DNA of 64,000 nt from Girardinichthys multiradiatus. Lineage: Eukaryota; Chordata; Actinopteri; Cyprinodontiformes; Goodeidae. This document shows positions 54,401 through 64,000 of the stretch, piece after piece. Position numbers and translations under genes: made by a program. How positions within the stretch are numbered: position 1 is the first letter of the stretch; each line of letters opens with the position of its first letter. Location of the stretch: positions 4,271,001 to 4,335,000 of the forward strand of contig NC_061797.1 in NCBI RefSeq assembly GCF_021462225.1, written 5' to 3'. A model generated the notes under the pieces. The model did no database searches, was not told the DNA's origin, and saw only the letters and a list, made by a program, of their open reading frames with translations.

Positions 54401-57400
54401 TTACAGTTTAGTGAAAGGAAAAACTTTGGTAGAAAAAGGTGCATAAGCATCAGGGATAACTGAAGTATTGGGAGGATTATGAAGTAAACGCCCATTCAAG
54501 AGCTTAGAATGATTCAAGACGTTGACTGCATTTGTACTCAGAGCTTCAAGACCCATTAAATAAAGACATATCTGTCACATTCCTTGGATTAAGCTACTCC
54601 ATTCAAACCAATTTAAATTTGTCCCCCTAAACCACTCCAGTGTTGCTTTAGCTGCATACTTTGAGTCATTGTCCCACTGAAAGGTGAACTTCTGTTCCAG
54701 TCTCAAATCACAGGCAGATTTACACCGGATTTGCTCATCAATATCCCTGTATTTAGCACCATCCATCTTTTCCTCGACTAGAACCAGTTTCCCAGTCCCT
54801 GCTGCTGAAAAGAATTCCCACAGCATCATGCTTTCACCACCATGTTTCACTGTGGGTGTTCTTGTCTTGATGGGATATGTTGGGTTTAAGTTAAATTTTG
54901 TCTCATCTGACCAGAGCATCGTCCTACGTACATTTGGGACTTGGCCACATGCCTTTTGGCAAACTTAAAACATGCCTTCTGCTGCCTGTCTGATTAATGC
55001 CATCCTTGACTGGTCTGTGAGTTGTGGTGGGCGTTCTTTCATGGCAGGTTTATTGTGTGGCCATGTGCTTTACATTTGAAGAGGATGGATTTGATGGTGC
55101 TCCAAGGGAGCATCAAAGATTTGGATTTCTAACCACACCCTGACTTGTACTTAAGCTCCTTCACGGTGTGGTGCCTCTTGCTTAGTGGTGTTGTACCCTC
55201 TAGAAATAGTCATTGTAATTAACATAAACAAATGCTTGAAACATTTCACCTGATGCTTAATGGATTTATTTAATATAGAAGTTTCACTTTCTGAATTGCA
55301 TTACTGAAATAAATAAACTTTGAAATATATGAGATGCCCCAGTTTGAATGAGCAAACTTATGTAAAAACGTAGAGCAATCCAATAAATTTTCCTGTCCAA
55401 ACGGATTGTACAAGCACCATCTACCCCATGAGCAAGAAAACAGAGTGACGGCGTTAAATTAACCAGGACACAAGGGACTTAACCTCATTGTTGTGATGTC
55501 ATTGCTGATAGTGCGAGCGTGGATTTGTCTCTGTGTTTGTAATGATAATATTATTACCTTAAATACTTGTACTCCTCTAAAATGTACTAAATGAATCATG
55601 TGCATCTAATGTTTCCTCTCTGATGGCTGCAGTTGGAGGTTTGTTTTTTACCTGTCTGCATCTATAGGAGGAATCACAGCACTTTATGATGTAAGTGCAA
55701 AACACATTAAAACACAACTCAATTTCAGCAGCTGGTGACAGTCTGTTACCATATATCTACAGTGACTTGTGACTGTAGTTTTAATGTAATTATTCATTTA
55801 TTACATTTCCCATTAACTGATCGTATATGACATTTGTGTTGATATTTTGCAGAAAGAGTGGCTGTACGACACTAGAGAAGTATGGACAGGTTATCCAAAG
55901 CAGGTTTGTTTAATTTTTTTTTTAACAGCTAACAACCAAAACGTTAACACAGCCAAAACGGGTTAATTCAGCAAATATGAAACACAGATCGATGTCAGCA
56001 GTAGTTCAGATAGTATCAAGGATTGTGGAACCATCTATGCTAAACAAAATACAAACGGTTGTTAGCACCGTCGCCTTGCAGCAAGAATGTTGCAGGTTCC
56101 CATCCTGACCTGTCTTTCTACATGGAGTTTACATGATCTTCCTGTGCATGCGCGGGCTCTCTTCAGGTACTCCAGCTTCCTCCGACAGCCCAAAAACATG
56201 ACTGTTAGGATAATTGGTTTCAGTAAATTGTCTTAGGTATGAGTATTGCGTCTCTGTGTTTACGTGTGATGGTGAGCTGTTCAGAGAGTGTCCTGCCTCC
56301 CGTCCATTGTCTGCTGGAGACAGGCACCTGCCCCCCTATGACCCTTCAAGGATAAGGGGTTATAGACAATGGATGCAGTTGGAATAAAGAGCACAGCCTC
56401 AAGGCAAAAGCCTTTTCTCTGTGTAACCAAGTGTGTCTTCTTCCTACATTATGTCCATCTCTTCTCGCCCCTCTGTCCACAGTCCCTGCTGGAGTCTCAG
56501 TACTGGTATTACATCCTGGAGATGAGCTTCTATGGTTGTCTTCTCTGCAGTGTTGCCTTTGATGTCAAGAGAAAGGTGAGTTGTGCTCCTGAAGACCAAA
56601 ACTTCTGCTCCTCAGTTGCCCAGTTCTACATAAATTACACAATACATTTTGTAATACTACATGTTAAATACTAAACACAAAGATTCAATAACTTAAAAGT
56701 TTGTTTATTAGAATAAAACATTAGACATAAAAATACAACTTATTATGTTCAATATTTAGTGCTGGTTTGAAATGAAAGCTTTTGTAGACAGCTCTTTTAC
56801 ACACAGATCTGCTTTCAACCCCCATAATTCTATTACTTGATAAGTGTTATGCAACAATTAACATAGACCAAATTTATGTCAAACTGATAATCGGCATTTA
56901 GTTTTGACCACTGGCCTTATATTTAATATTTGAACATAACAGAAGATTACTGCAAAATGCTCTGATTTAATTCTCATTTTTCTCCACACTCTGTTAATGA
57001 CCTCTGTTTCCTTCATTCCTTTATCATTGTTAATTAAGGCAGAATATAAATTGAAATATTCGCACCATTTCATATTGTTACAACTACACACTTTAATGTA
57101 CTTTTTAAATAAAAGATCAACACAGAGTAGTGTATATGTAAAACTCTAATAAGTGTGACTTGTGTAGCTTCTATTACTGCATTTGTAAAATGCCTTCAGA
57201 TGATTTTTGTTGTAAATCAGTGCTATTTAAATAAACTAAACGGAGTTAATGTTAATAGAGGTTTTTCCTGTATTTAAATACAGGGGTTGGACAATGAAAT
57301 TGAAACACCTGTCATTTTAGTGTGGGAGGTTTCATGGCTAAATTGGACCAGCCTGGTAGCCAGTCTTCATTGATTGCACATTGCACCAGTAAGAGCAGAG

Positions 57401-59646
57401 TGTGAAGGTTCAATTAGCAGGGTAAGAGCACAGTTTTGCTCAAAATATCGAAATGCACACAACATTATGGGTGACATACCAGAGTTCAAAAGAGGACAAA
57501 TTGTTGGTGCACGTCTTGCTGGCGCATCTGTGACCAAGACAGCAAGTCTTTGTGATGTATCAAGAGCCACGGTATCCAGGGTAATGTCAGCATACCACCA
57601 AGAAGGACGAACCACATCCAACAGGATTAACTGTCGACGCAAGAGGAAGCTGTCTGAAAGGGATGTTCGGGTGCTAACCCGGATTGTATCCAAAAAACAT
57701 AAAACCACGGCTGCCCAAATCACGGCAGAATTAAATGTGCACCTCAACTCTCCTGTCTCCACCAGAACTGTCCGTCGGGAGCTCCACAGGGTCAATATAC
57801 ACGGCCGGGCTGCTATAGCCAAAACTTTGGTCACTCATGCCAATGCCAAACGTCGGTTTCAATGGTGCAAGGAGCGCAAATCTTGGGCTGTGGACAATGT
57901 GAAACATGTATTGTTCTCTGATGAGTCCACCTTTACTGTTTTCCCCACATCCGGGAGAGTTACGATGTGGAGAAGCCCCAAAGAAGTGTACCACCCAGAC
58001 TGTTGCATGCCCACAGTGAAGCATGGGGGTGGATCAGTGATGGTTTGGGCTGCCATATCATGGCATTCCTTTGGCCCAATACTTGGTCTAGATGGGTGCG
58101 TCACTGCCAAGGACTACCGAACCATTCTTGAGGACCATGTGCATCCAATGGTTCAAACATTGTATCCTGAAGGCGGTGCCGTGTATCAGGATGACAATGC
58201 ACCAATACACACAGCAAGACTGGTGAAAGATTGGTTTGATGAACATGAAAGTGAAGTTGAACATCTCCCATGGCCTGCACAGTCACCAGATCTAAATATT
58301 ATTGAGCCACTTTGGGGTGTTTTGGAGGAGTGAGTCAGGAAACGTTTTCCTCCACCAGTATCACGTAGTGACCTGGCCACTATTCTGCAAGAAGAATGGC
58401 TTAAAATCCCTCTGACCACTGTGCAGGACTTGTATATGTCATTCCCAAGACGAATTGATGCTGTATTGGCCGCAAAAGGAGGCCCTACACCATACTAATA
58501 AATTATTGTCTTCTAAAACCAGGTGTTTCGGTTTCATTGTCCAACCCCTGTACATCCATCTTCCATGTCCCTGCTAACAAAAAGCATCCCCACAGCAAGA
58601 TGCACCCACCTCCATGTTTCACTGTGGGGAGGGTGTGTTCAGGGTGTTGTGCAGTGTTAGTTTTCTGCATGTAGATGCTCTACCAAACCCGTCTTTTACC
58701 TTTAACCTGGCCCTCTTTAAAATGTAAATAGAAAGAACTGATGTTTATCAATACTATCATAATTGTAAGCAGACATGTAAACATTTCTCTAAGTATTTTC
58801 TCTGTTAACTTTAGGATAATTTTATTGCTTTTCTAATTCAGGACTTTAAGGAGCAGATCATCCACCATTTGGCCACTCTGGTCCTTCTGTCCTTTTCCTG
58901 GTGTGCCAATTTCATCCGAATAGGAACCCTGGTCATGTTAGTCCATGATGCTTCTGACGTTTTCCTGGAGGTCAGTAAGAAATACAGATCATAATTAGTT
59001 TAGAACTAATTATTGTTAAGCCAAAGAGGTTTTAGTCATAACATCCTGTACTCATGAAACCTTAAATGTTTGTGCATTACCTATTGCCTCAGCATAAAGT
59101 TCAATGAAATGCGAAAAGGCTGGTACTTATTCTTTTTTAGTAGAAAGGATTTAAAGAAAAATCATGTATAGCTGCAATATCCACATCTGTGTATCGACAG
59201 GCAGATAGACAGACACACACATACACATACATAAACAGACAGATAGACGATCAATATGATATGGTATTTCATTGCATTCAGGCAAAACAAAGCAGAACTG
59301 ACTTCCAGCTAGCACTGACTGCTATATGGGAACATGATGGTTCCCTTTTCCACTAGTACCAACTCAAAGTGGTTCGATACGGCTCTACTCACTTGTTAGG
59401 CTAATGTCTCACTACAGGTTTTAGTAAACAATGAATTGTTTTATTTGTGTTTTCAGTTCATCAAATGACAACTCAGAACTTCATCTGTAATATGTCTGTT
59501 TAAATCTGATGTGTTGTTTGTCAAATCTTTTTTTTTTAGTCTGCCAAATTATTTAACTATGCAAAATGGGAGAAAACCAGCAAAGGTCTTTTTGTTGTGT
59601 TTGCCATAGTGTTTATGGTAACACGACTGATCATCTTTCCGTTTTG
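51318..59646 (+). CDS. cers3: cers3 gene: ceramide synthase (5' eight coding exons; 3' end outside the window)
   Basis: Exons 51318-51490, 52133-52250, 52860-52978, 55633-55690, 55853-55903, 56483-56575, 58842-58970 and 59540-59646 join in phase to 848 nt, 282 residues and 2 nt, with GT-AG junctions throughout. Order of parts: N terminus with first membrane segment ([18 protein letters not shown]), truncated homeobox-like segment ([15 protein letters not shown]), then the TLC region with [12 protein letters not shown] and the Lag1 motif spanning [12 protein letters not shown] to [19 protein letters not shown], including the His pair and Asp pair needed for acyl-CoA-dependent N-acylation of sphingoid bases in the ER. 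Synteny with lins1/asb7 picks CERS3 over other paralogues; from sequence alone CERS2 or CERS4 would be hard to exclude. The C-terminal exon(s) continue past 64000 or are masked by the L2/Tc1 block. Confidence 0.92.
52133..52250 (+). CDS. cers3: cers3 coding exon 2
   Basis: Acceptor TAATGCAG, donor CTTCAG|GTAAAA. The only in-phase frame reads [20 protein letters not shown] and ends HSRNPLQ, matching the family pattern (F-x-A-x-P-L-A ... G-I ... Q) just before the homeobox exon. It is short and more divergent than its neighbours. Confidence 0.88.
52360..52560 (+). repeat. Dispersed fish repeat fragment in cers3 intron 2
   Basis: Contains GTGTCCTTGGGCAAGACACT, a sequence I recognise from widespread fish interspersed repeats (probably SINE-type). 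No coding content. Confidence 0.45.
52860..52978 (+). CDS. cers3: cers3 coding exon 3 (homeobox-like segment)
   Basis: Encodes [20 protein letters not shown] to VLKKFREA, the third-helix part of the degenerate homeodomain in CERS2-6. Acceptor CTTTTCAG, donor GGCCAG|GTCACT (non-consensus +4/+6). Confidence 0.95.
53185..53980 (-). mobile_element. Internally deleted Tc1-type element (796 bp) in cers3 intron 3
   Basis: Inverted repeats CACTTCTCAAAAAAATAAAG and inverse at 53961-53980, flanked by TA. It keeps the last 115 codons of a transposase on the minus strand (53790-53443): [11 protein letters not shown] and [12 protein letters not shown] with 34 residues between Asp and Glu, ending GGHTQY. 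The N-terminal two thirds are deleted (junction about 53850). Confidence 0.9.
54160..54250 (+). repeat. L2-like LINE 3' tail fragment
   Basis: GTGAAGTGCCTTGAGACAAC and CGCTATATAAATAAACTGAA followed by (TTGAA)n match the 3' end of the L2-like copy at 63410-63488. Confidence 0.85.
54570..55190 (-). pseudogene. Decayed Tc1-like transposase in cers3 intron 3
   Basis: Minus-strand frame 54919-54575 reads [36 protein letters not shown] and [17 protein letters not shown], i.e. first and second catalytic Asp regions. The segment that should hold the Glu is degenerate (FEWSSLIQ). No intact ends. Confidence 0.8.
55633..55690 (+). CDS. cers3: cers3 coding exon 4
   Basis: Encodes (S)[19 protein letters not shown] between GGCTGCAG and TATGAT|GTAAGT; second membrane segment. 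Confidence 0.93.
55853..55903 (+). CDS. cers3: cers3 coding exon 5
   Basis: 51-nt exon [17 protein letters not shown] between ATTTTGCAG and AAGCAG|GTTTGT. The GYPKQ motif is strongly conserved in the family. Confidence 0.93.
56060..56373 (+). repeat. tRNA-derived SINE in cers3 intron 5
   Basis: Head with TTAGCACCGTCGCCTTGCAG and GTTGCAGGTTCCCATCCTG (A/B-box-like), body with TGGAGTTTACATGATCTTCC, and tail ending GACAATGGATG. It ends only about 110 bp before cers3 exon 6. Confidence 0.75.
56483..56575 (+). CDS. cers3: cers3 coding exon 6
   Basis: Encodes [19 protein letters not shown] to FDVKRK between TCCACAG and GAAAG|GTGAGT. Confidence 0.95.
57281..58550 (+). mobile_element. Tc1-type element, family B copy 2 (1270 bp) in cers3 intron 6
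   Basis: 31-bp inverted repeats beginning CAGGGGTTGGACAATG, flanked by TA at 57279-57280 and 58551-58552. Same length as copy 1 and few differences. Confidence 0.95.
57467..58498 (+). pseudogene. Tc1-type transposase, family B, one nonsense codon
   Basis: From ATG 57467 ([13 protein letters not shown]) the frame is collinear for 343 residues to TAA at 58496-58498, broken only by TGA at 58331-58333, where copy 1 has CGA (Arg). Helix-turn-helix region [19 protein letters not shown]; catalytic core [18 protein letters not shown] and [11 protein letters not shown]. The distance from the second Asp of QDD to the Glu is 36 residues, not the 34 of classical Tc1. All three catalytic residues lie before the stop. 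Confidence 0.93.
58552..58660 (-). pseudogene. Tc1-like transposase remnant
   Basis: Minus-strand translation [20 protein letters not shown] matches the segment between the first and second catalytic Asp. It abuts the right end of the family B copy. Confidence 0.7.
58842..58970 (+). CDS. cers3: cers3 coding exon 7 (Lag1 motif)
   Basis: 43 codons, [20 protein letters not shown] through [11 protein letters not shown], holding the catalytic-motif His pair and Asp pair. Acceptor TAATTCAG, donor CTGGAG|GTCAGT. Confidence 0.97.
59540..59646 (+). CDS. cers3: cers3 coding exon 8
   Basis: Encodes [20 protein letters not shown] to LIIFPF(W) between TTTTTTAG and TTTTG|GTAAGT. Ends in phase 2; the matching next exon (starting with the last base of Trp, then ILxCT) was not found before 64000. 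Confidence 0.95.
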
Positions 59647-59989
59647 GTAAGTTTTTTTCACGTATGTCTGTGTGCAGCTATAAAAAAGGATTTACACATG
59701 TATGCATGATTATGCATAGTAAGAGAAAATATGCATTTTGATTTGTGTAAATTAAAATACACCTATCATTTTTGTTTAGATATTTTCTTCTTTTTTCTAT
59801 TTATTCTATGACTGTGAAGACTACAGGACTGTACACATTTTATGTTTTTCAAACTTTGAGGCGATATATTTGGTGGTGACAGTTTACATTATTCTCAGAT
59901 TGTTGGGTAGAGTAATGTGGGACATATAACTTCATTGCAAAGATATTCATTTGTTTTTTGGCCTTTATTTTATTATTTTTTTGACAATA

Positions 59990-60120
59990 AGCAGATAGGA
60001 AATGATGGAGGACAGGTGTGTAGAAAATCTCACCGGTGACGGGGTTGGATCCCACGATGGACTAAGGCCTCCATATATGGGTCACATGCTTAAACCCCTA
60101 CACCACCAGCGCCGTGGCCA
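59990..60120 (-). repeat. tRNA-derived SINE fragment
   Basis: Minus-strand sequence with GTGGGATCCAACCCCGTCAC (decayed B box) and flanking motifs shared with the fragment at 39825-39895. Confidence 0.45.
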
Positions 60121-60909
60121 AGATCCATCTGGTTAAACAACAAATATATTCCTGTATATTTACCTTGGCACAACATGATCAACTAACTTTCAGCTGTTTA
60201 AGAGTCCAGCTGAAATCAATGTCTCGTTAGTAATTAGTAAAAAAAATAGAACCAATGTGCTAGAAATCATTGTCCTCTTGTGTTAGCAATAGTTACCCCC
60301 ACAGAAAAGCTGCAGTCATCATTACTTTGCATCAGAATGACCTCACATGCATATGCTGTTTAGAATATTACAGCTGAAAAAACAGTTTTCTGAATCATCA
60401 AGAACTTCAAGATGAACAGTTCACCTGCCACATCCAGGACAGTCTCATTCTGAAGAGTTTGGCACAGAAGTGGACACTGAAAAACTAGTCCATGCATTTG
60501 TTACTTCAAGGCTGGACTATTGTAATTCTTTACTATCAGGATGTCCACAAAATGCAGTTAAAAGCCTTCAGCTGATTCAAAATGCTGCAACAAGAGTTCT
60601 GATGAAAATTAAAAAGAGAGATCATATTTCTCCTATTTTTGCTTTCCTTCATTGGCTCCCTGTTAAATCCAAAATAGAATTTAAAATTCTCCTCCTCACA
60701 TATAAAGCCCTTAATGATCTAGCTCCATCATACATCAGAGATCTGATTGTTCCATATGTTCCTAACAGAGCACTTCGTTCTCAGACTGCAGGTTTACTGG
60801 TGGTTCCTAGTCTCTAGAAGTAGAATAGGAGGCAGATCCTTTAGTTATCAGGCTCCTCTCCTGTGGAACCAACTCCCAGTTTTAGTCTGTGAGGCAGACA
60901 CCCTGTCTA

Positions 60910-62519
60910 CAGGTCCTTCTCAAAATATTAGCATATTGTGATAAAGTTCATTATTTTCCATAATGTCATGATGAAAATTTAACATTCATATATTTTAGAT
61001 TCATTGCACACTAACTGAAATATTTCAGGTCTTTTATTGTCTTAATATGGATGATTTTGGCATACAGCTCATGAAAACCCAAAATTCCTATCTCACAAAA
61101 TTAGCATATCATTAAAAGGGTCTCTAAACGAGCTATGAACCTAATCATCTGAATCAACGAGTTAACTCTAAACACCTGCAAAAGATTCCTGAGGCCTTTA
61201 AAACTCCCAGCCTGGTTCATCACTCAAAACCCCAATCATGGGTAAGACTGCCGACCTGACTGCTGTCCAGAAGGCCACTATTGACACCCTCAAGCAAGAG
61301 GGTAAGACACAGAAAGACATTTCTGAACGAATAGGCTGTTCCCAGAGTGCTGTATCAAGGCACCTCAGTGGGAAGTCTGTGGGAAGGAAAAAGTGTGGCA
61401 GAAAACGCTGCACAACGAGAAGAGGTGACCGGACCCTGAGGAAGATTGTGGAGAAGGGCCGATTCCAGACCTTGGGGGACCTGCGGAAGCAGTGGACTGA
61501 GTCTGGAGTAGAAACATCCAGAGCCACCGTGCACAGGCGTGTGCAGGAAATGGGCTACAGGTGCCGCATTCCCCAGGTCAAGCCACTTTTGAACCAGAAA
61601 CAGCGGCAGAAGCGCCTGACCTGGGCTACAGAGAAGCAGCACTGGACTGTTGCTCAGTGGTCCAAAGTACTTTTTTCGGATGAAAGCAAATTCTGCATGT
61701 CATTCGGAAATCAAGGTGTCAGAGTCTGGAGGAAGACTGGGGAGAAGGAAATGCCAAAATGCCAGAAGTCCAGTGTCAAGTACCCACAGTCAGTGATGGT
61801 CTGGGGTGCCGTGTCAGCTGCTGGTTTTGGTCCACTGTGTTTTATCAAGGGCAGGGTCAATGCAGCTAGCTATCAGGAGATTTTGGAGCACTTCATGCTT
61901 CCATCTGCTGAAAAGCTTTATGGAGATGAAGATTAAATTTTTCAGCATGACCTGGCACCTGCTCACAGTGCCAAAACCACTGGTAAATGGTTTACTGACC
62001 ATGGTATCACTGTGCTCAATTGGCCTGCCAACTCTCCTGACCTGAACCCCATTGAGAATCTGTGGGATATTGTGAAGAGAACGTTGAGAGACTCCAGACC
62101 CAACACTCTGGATGAGCTAAAGGCCGCTATCGAAGCATCCTGGGCCTCCATAAGACCTCAGCAGTGCCACAGGCTGATTGCCTCCATGCCACGCCGCATT
62201 GAAGCAGTCATTTCTGCAAAAGGATTCCCGACCAAGTATTGAGTGAATAACTGTACATGATTATTTGAAGGTTGACGTTTTTGGTATTAAAAACACTTTT
62301 CTTTTATTGGTCGGATGAAATATGCTAATTTTGTGAGATAGGAATTTTGGGTTTTCATGAGCTGTATGCCAAAATCATCCGTATTAAGACAATAAAAGAC
62401 CTGAAATATTTCAGTTAGTGTGCAATGAATCTAAAATATATGAATGTTAAATTTTCATCATGACATTATGGAAAATAATTAACTTTATCACAATATGCTA
62501 ATATTTTGAGAAGGACCTG
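60910..62519 (+). mobile_element. Tc1 family A, copy 6 (1610 bp) inserted in an L2 LINE
   Basis: TA at 60908-60909 and 62520-62521 within the L2 sequence CACCCTGTC-TA-CTTTTAAGGC; excision in silico restores L2 continuity. Inverted repeats intact. Confidence 0.96.
61238..62242 (+). pseudogene. Tc1-like transposase, single nonsense codon
   Basis: 335-codon frame without indels; the sole disabling change is TAA at 61934-61936 where sister copies have TTC (Phe in DEDFIFQ), just five codons before the second catalytic Asp. The first Asp (LFSDESKF), second Asp and Glu are preserved. Confidence 0.95.
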
Positions 62520-63488
62520 TACTTTTAAGGCTAAGTTTAAATCTTTCCTTTTTGATAAAGCTTATAGTTAGAGTGGCTTAGGTTATGCTGAGCTATCTCA
62601 GTAGTTATGCTGCTATAGGCTTAGGTTGCTGGAGGACATAATGACCACTTTCACCCTCTTCGCTACATTCTCACACTACTCTCTAATTTTGCATTATTTG
62701 TTGTTATTTCAGCTTTTAACCTTGTTCTCTCTTTTCTCCTCCTAGAAGCTACACCTCGCCTGACTCTGTGTCTACCTGTGACACCTTTCTGGAGGGGGGC
62801 ATCATCCGAGTTTCTGCTGGCAACAACTTAATGCTCACCCTCTACTAATGATCCACATAGCCCTGTCTTTTAGTGTTTAACCCTTTCTCTCTCCTAGACA
62901 TGGTTACTGACTGAGCTTCTACTGTAATTAATTACATGTGCTCTCTTTCAGACTCTAACCTTGAAAATCTGTTCTTTCTTTCTAGATGAAACGACTAAAG
63001 GAGCTACATCCATTAACATTTACTTTTCCTTCCCATAGAAAGTACTCCTGGATCAGTGCTTCTGTTCTTTGTGTGTCTCTGCTCTGTTCTCTCAAACCCC
63101 CAGTCGGTCGTGGCAGATGGCCGCTCGCACTGAGCCTGGTTCTGGTTCTGCTGGAGGTTTCTTCCTGTTAAAAGGGAGTTTTTCCTCTCCGCTGTCGCTA
63201 CATGCATGCTCAGTATGAGGGATTGCTGCAAAGTCAACGCCAGTGACTGTCCACTGTCTCTACATGCTCATCCAGGAGGAGTGAATGCTGCAAGTCACTG
63301 ACTGGATGCAATCTGCTGGGTTTCCTTAGATAGAAAAACTTTTTATCCAATTTGAATAAAAACTGAATCTAACTGAACTGTTCAATTGTTAGGATTAATT
63401 GGAATGTATGTACCTGACTGTTGTGAAGTGCCTTGAGACAACATGTGTTGTGAATTGGCACTATATAAATAAACTTAATTGAATTGAA

Positions 63489-64000
63489 GTGTGTTGTCAC
63501 AAATGAAGAGCTTGCTGAACACTAGCAGCCGGCGGGTACGTTTTCTATCTCAGCCTACAGTGACGTGAAGACTTTTGGATAAATAATCCACTTCAGTCCA
63601 AGAAAGCACCCACCGCAGACTGAAATTCTGTCTTAAGAAGGAGGATAACCTGCAGAAGTTGATACAGTTATTGTATTCCTTGAACCCTTCAGATTTTGTA
63701 GAACTACTGGAAAATCTCTGTCTGGAGAACTTAAGTTGAGAGCTATCATGGATCCTGTGTGGTGTCAACAGTAAAGCTTTTTGATTCTATCCATGCACAA
63801 GGGTTGTTTCGTATCTGAGGGTTTGAACCTACTTTCAGTTCTCCACAGAAAATTCTCCATAAACAAGGAGTGGGATCCAAGCGCCCTCCAAGTGCATTTT
63901 CTTCCAAAGACAACTAGGCTGATAAATATACAATTAATTACCAAGTTATAACTAAAAAGCTTTGTTTACCAGTCAATACCAGCAGGGTTTAGGTGTTAGG
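63489..64000. other. cers3 intron or downstream sequence
   Basis: No recognisable CERS C-terminal exon (expected to contain an acidic tail after DxRSDxE) and no transposon end. The gene therefore probably continues beyond the window. Confidence 0.5.

Larger units (their letters stand above)
60455..63488 (+). mobile_element. L2-like LINE 3' portion in cers3 intron 8, split by Tc1
   Basis: C-terminal ORF2 sequence ([65 protein letters not shown]) runs to 60909, resumes at 62520 (LKAKFKSFLFDKA-like), and continues through a 3'UTR with GGAGGTTTCTTCCTGTTAAA to the tail CACTATATAAATAAACTTAA plus (TTGAA)n at 63488. 5'-truncated as usual for LINEs. Confidence 0.9.

Noticed and set aside
1..64000. 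CRISPR arrays, prokaryotic operons or phage-like defence systems
   Set aside because: No regularly spaced direct repeats with unique spacers; introns, LINEs, Tc1 elements and AATAAA signals show vertebrate nuclear DNA.

Overview
This window is ordinary teleost (ray-finned fish) nuclear DNA: intron-bearing vertebrate genes with GT-AG junctions, set in a dense field of fish-type transposons (Tc1/mariner, L2-like and CR1/Rex1-like LINEs, hAT, TTAA-bounded MITE, LTR, tRNA-derived SINEs). The species cannot be fixed from the sequence; a percomorph fish is my guess.

Three protein-coding genes can be rebuilt exon by exon. asb7 (minus strand, coding exons 27013 to 21349) encodes a complete 318-residue ankyrin-repeat/SOCS-box adaptor of a CUL5 ubiquitin ligase. 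lins1 (plus strand, 37992 to 43155) encodes a complete 661-residue Lines-homolog protein. cers3 (plus strand, 51318 to beyond the right edge) encodes the first 282 residues of a ceramide synthase with a truncated homeobox-like segment and most of the TLC/Lag1 catalytic region; its last exon or exons are not in the window. The divergent asb7/lins1 pair followed by a co-oriented ceramide synthase is the same order and orientation as human 15q26.3, which supports the three gene names. The genes do not form a pathway; they are a conserved synteny block.

Layout: 1-9.9 kb holds LINE fragments, a 23-bp minisatellite and two nested Tc1-type elements; 9.9-18.7 kb is a mosaic of L2-like LINEs, LTR-like sequence and two full-length Tc1 copies; 19-27 kb is asb7; 27-38 kb is the asb7/lins1 divergent interval, expanded by a TTAA MITE, a LINE and an hAT remnant carrying two Tc1 insertions; 38-43 kb is lins1; 43-51 kb is intergenic with two more full-length Tc1 copies; 51-64 kb is cers3, whose introns contain several DNA transposons and an L2 LINE split by a sixth Tc1 copy.

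The main story is transposon history. One Tc1 family (about 1610 bp, 200-bp inverted repeats, IR/DR architecture) is present six times in full length with near-identical sequence. The only copy with a full-length uninterrupted 334-codon frame has its first catalytic Asp changed to Glu; two copies share an exact 42-bp in-frame deletion, which marks a subfamily. A second Tc1-type family (1270 bp, two copies) has a D-to-E spacing of 36 residues. I found no evidence of a previously undescribed biological system; the findings are evolutionary and structural.
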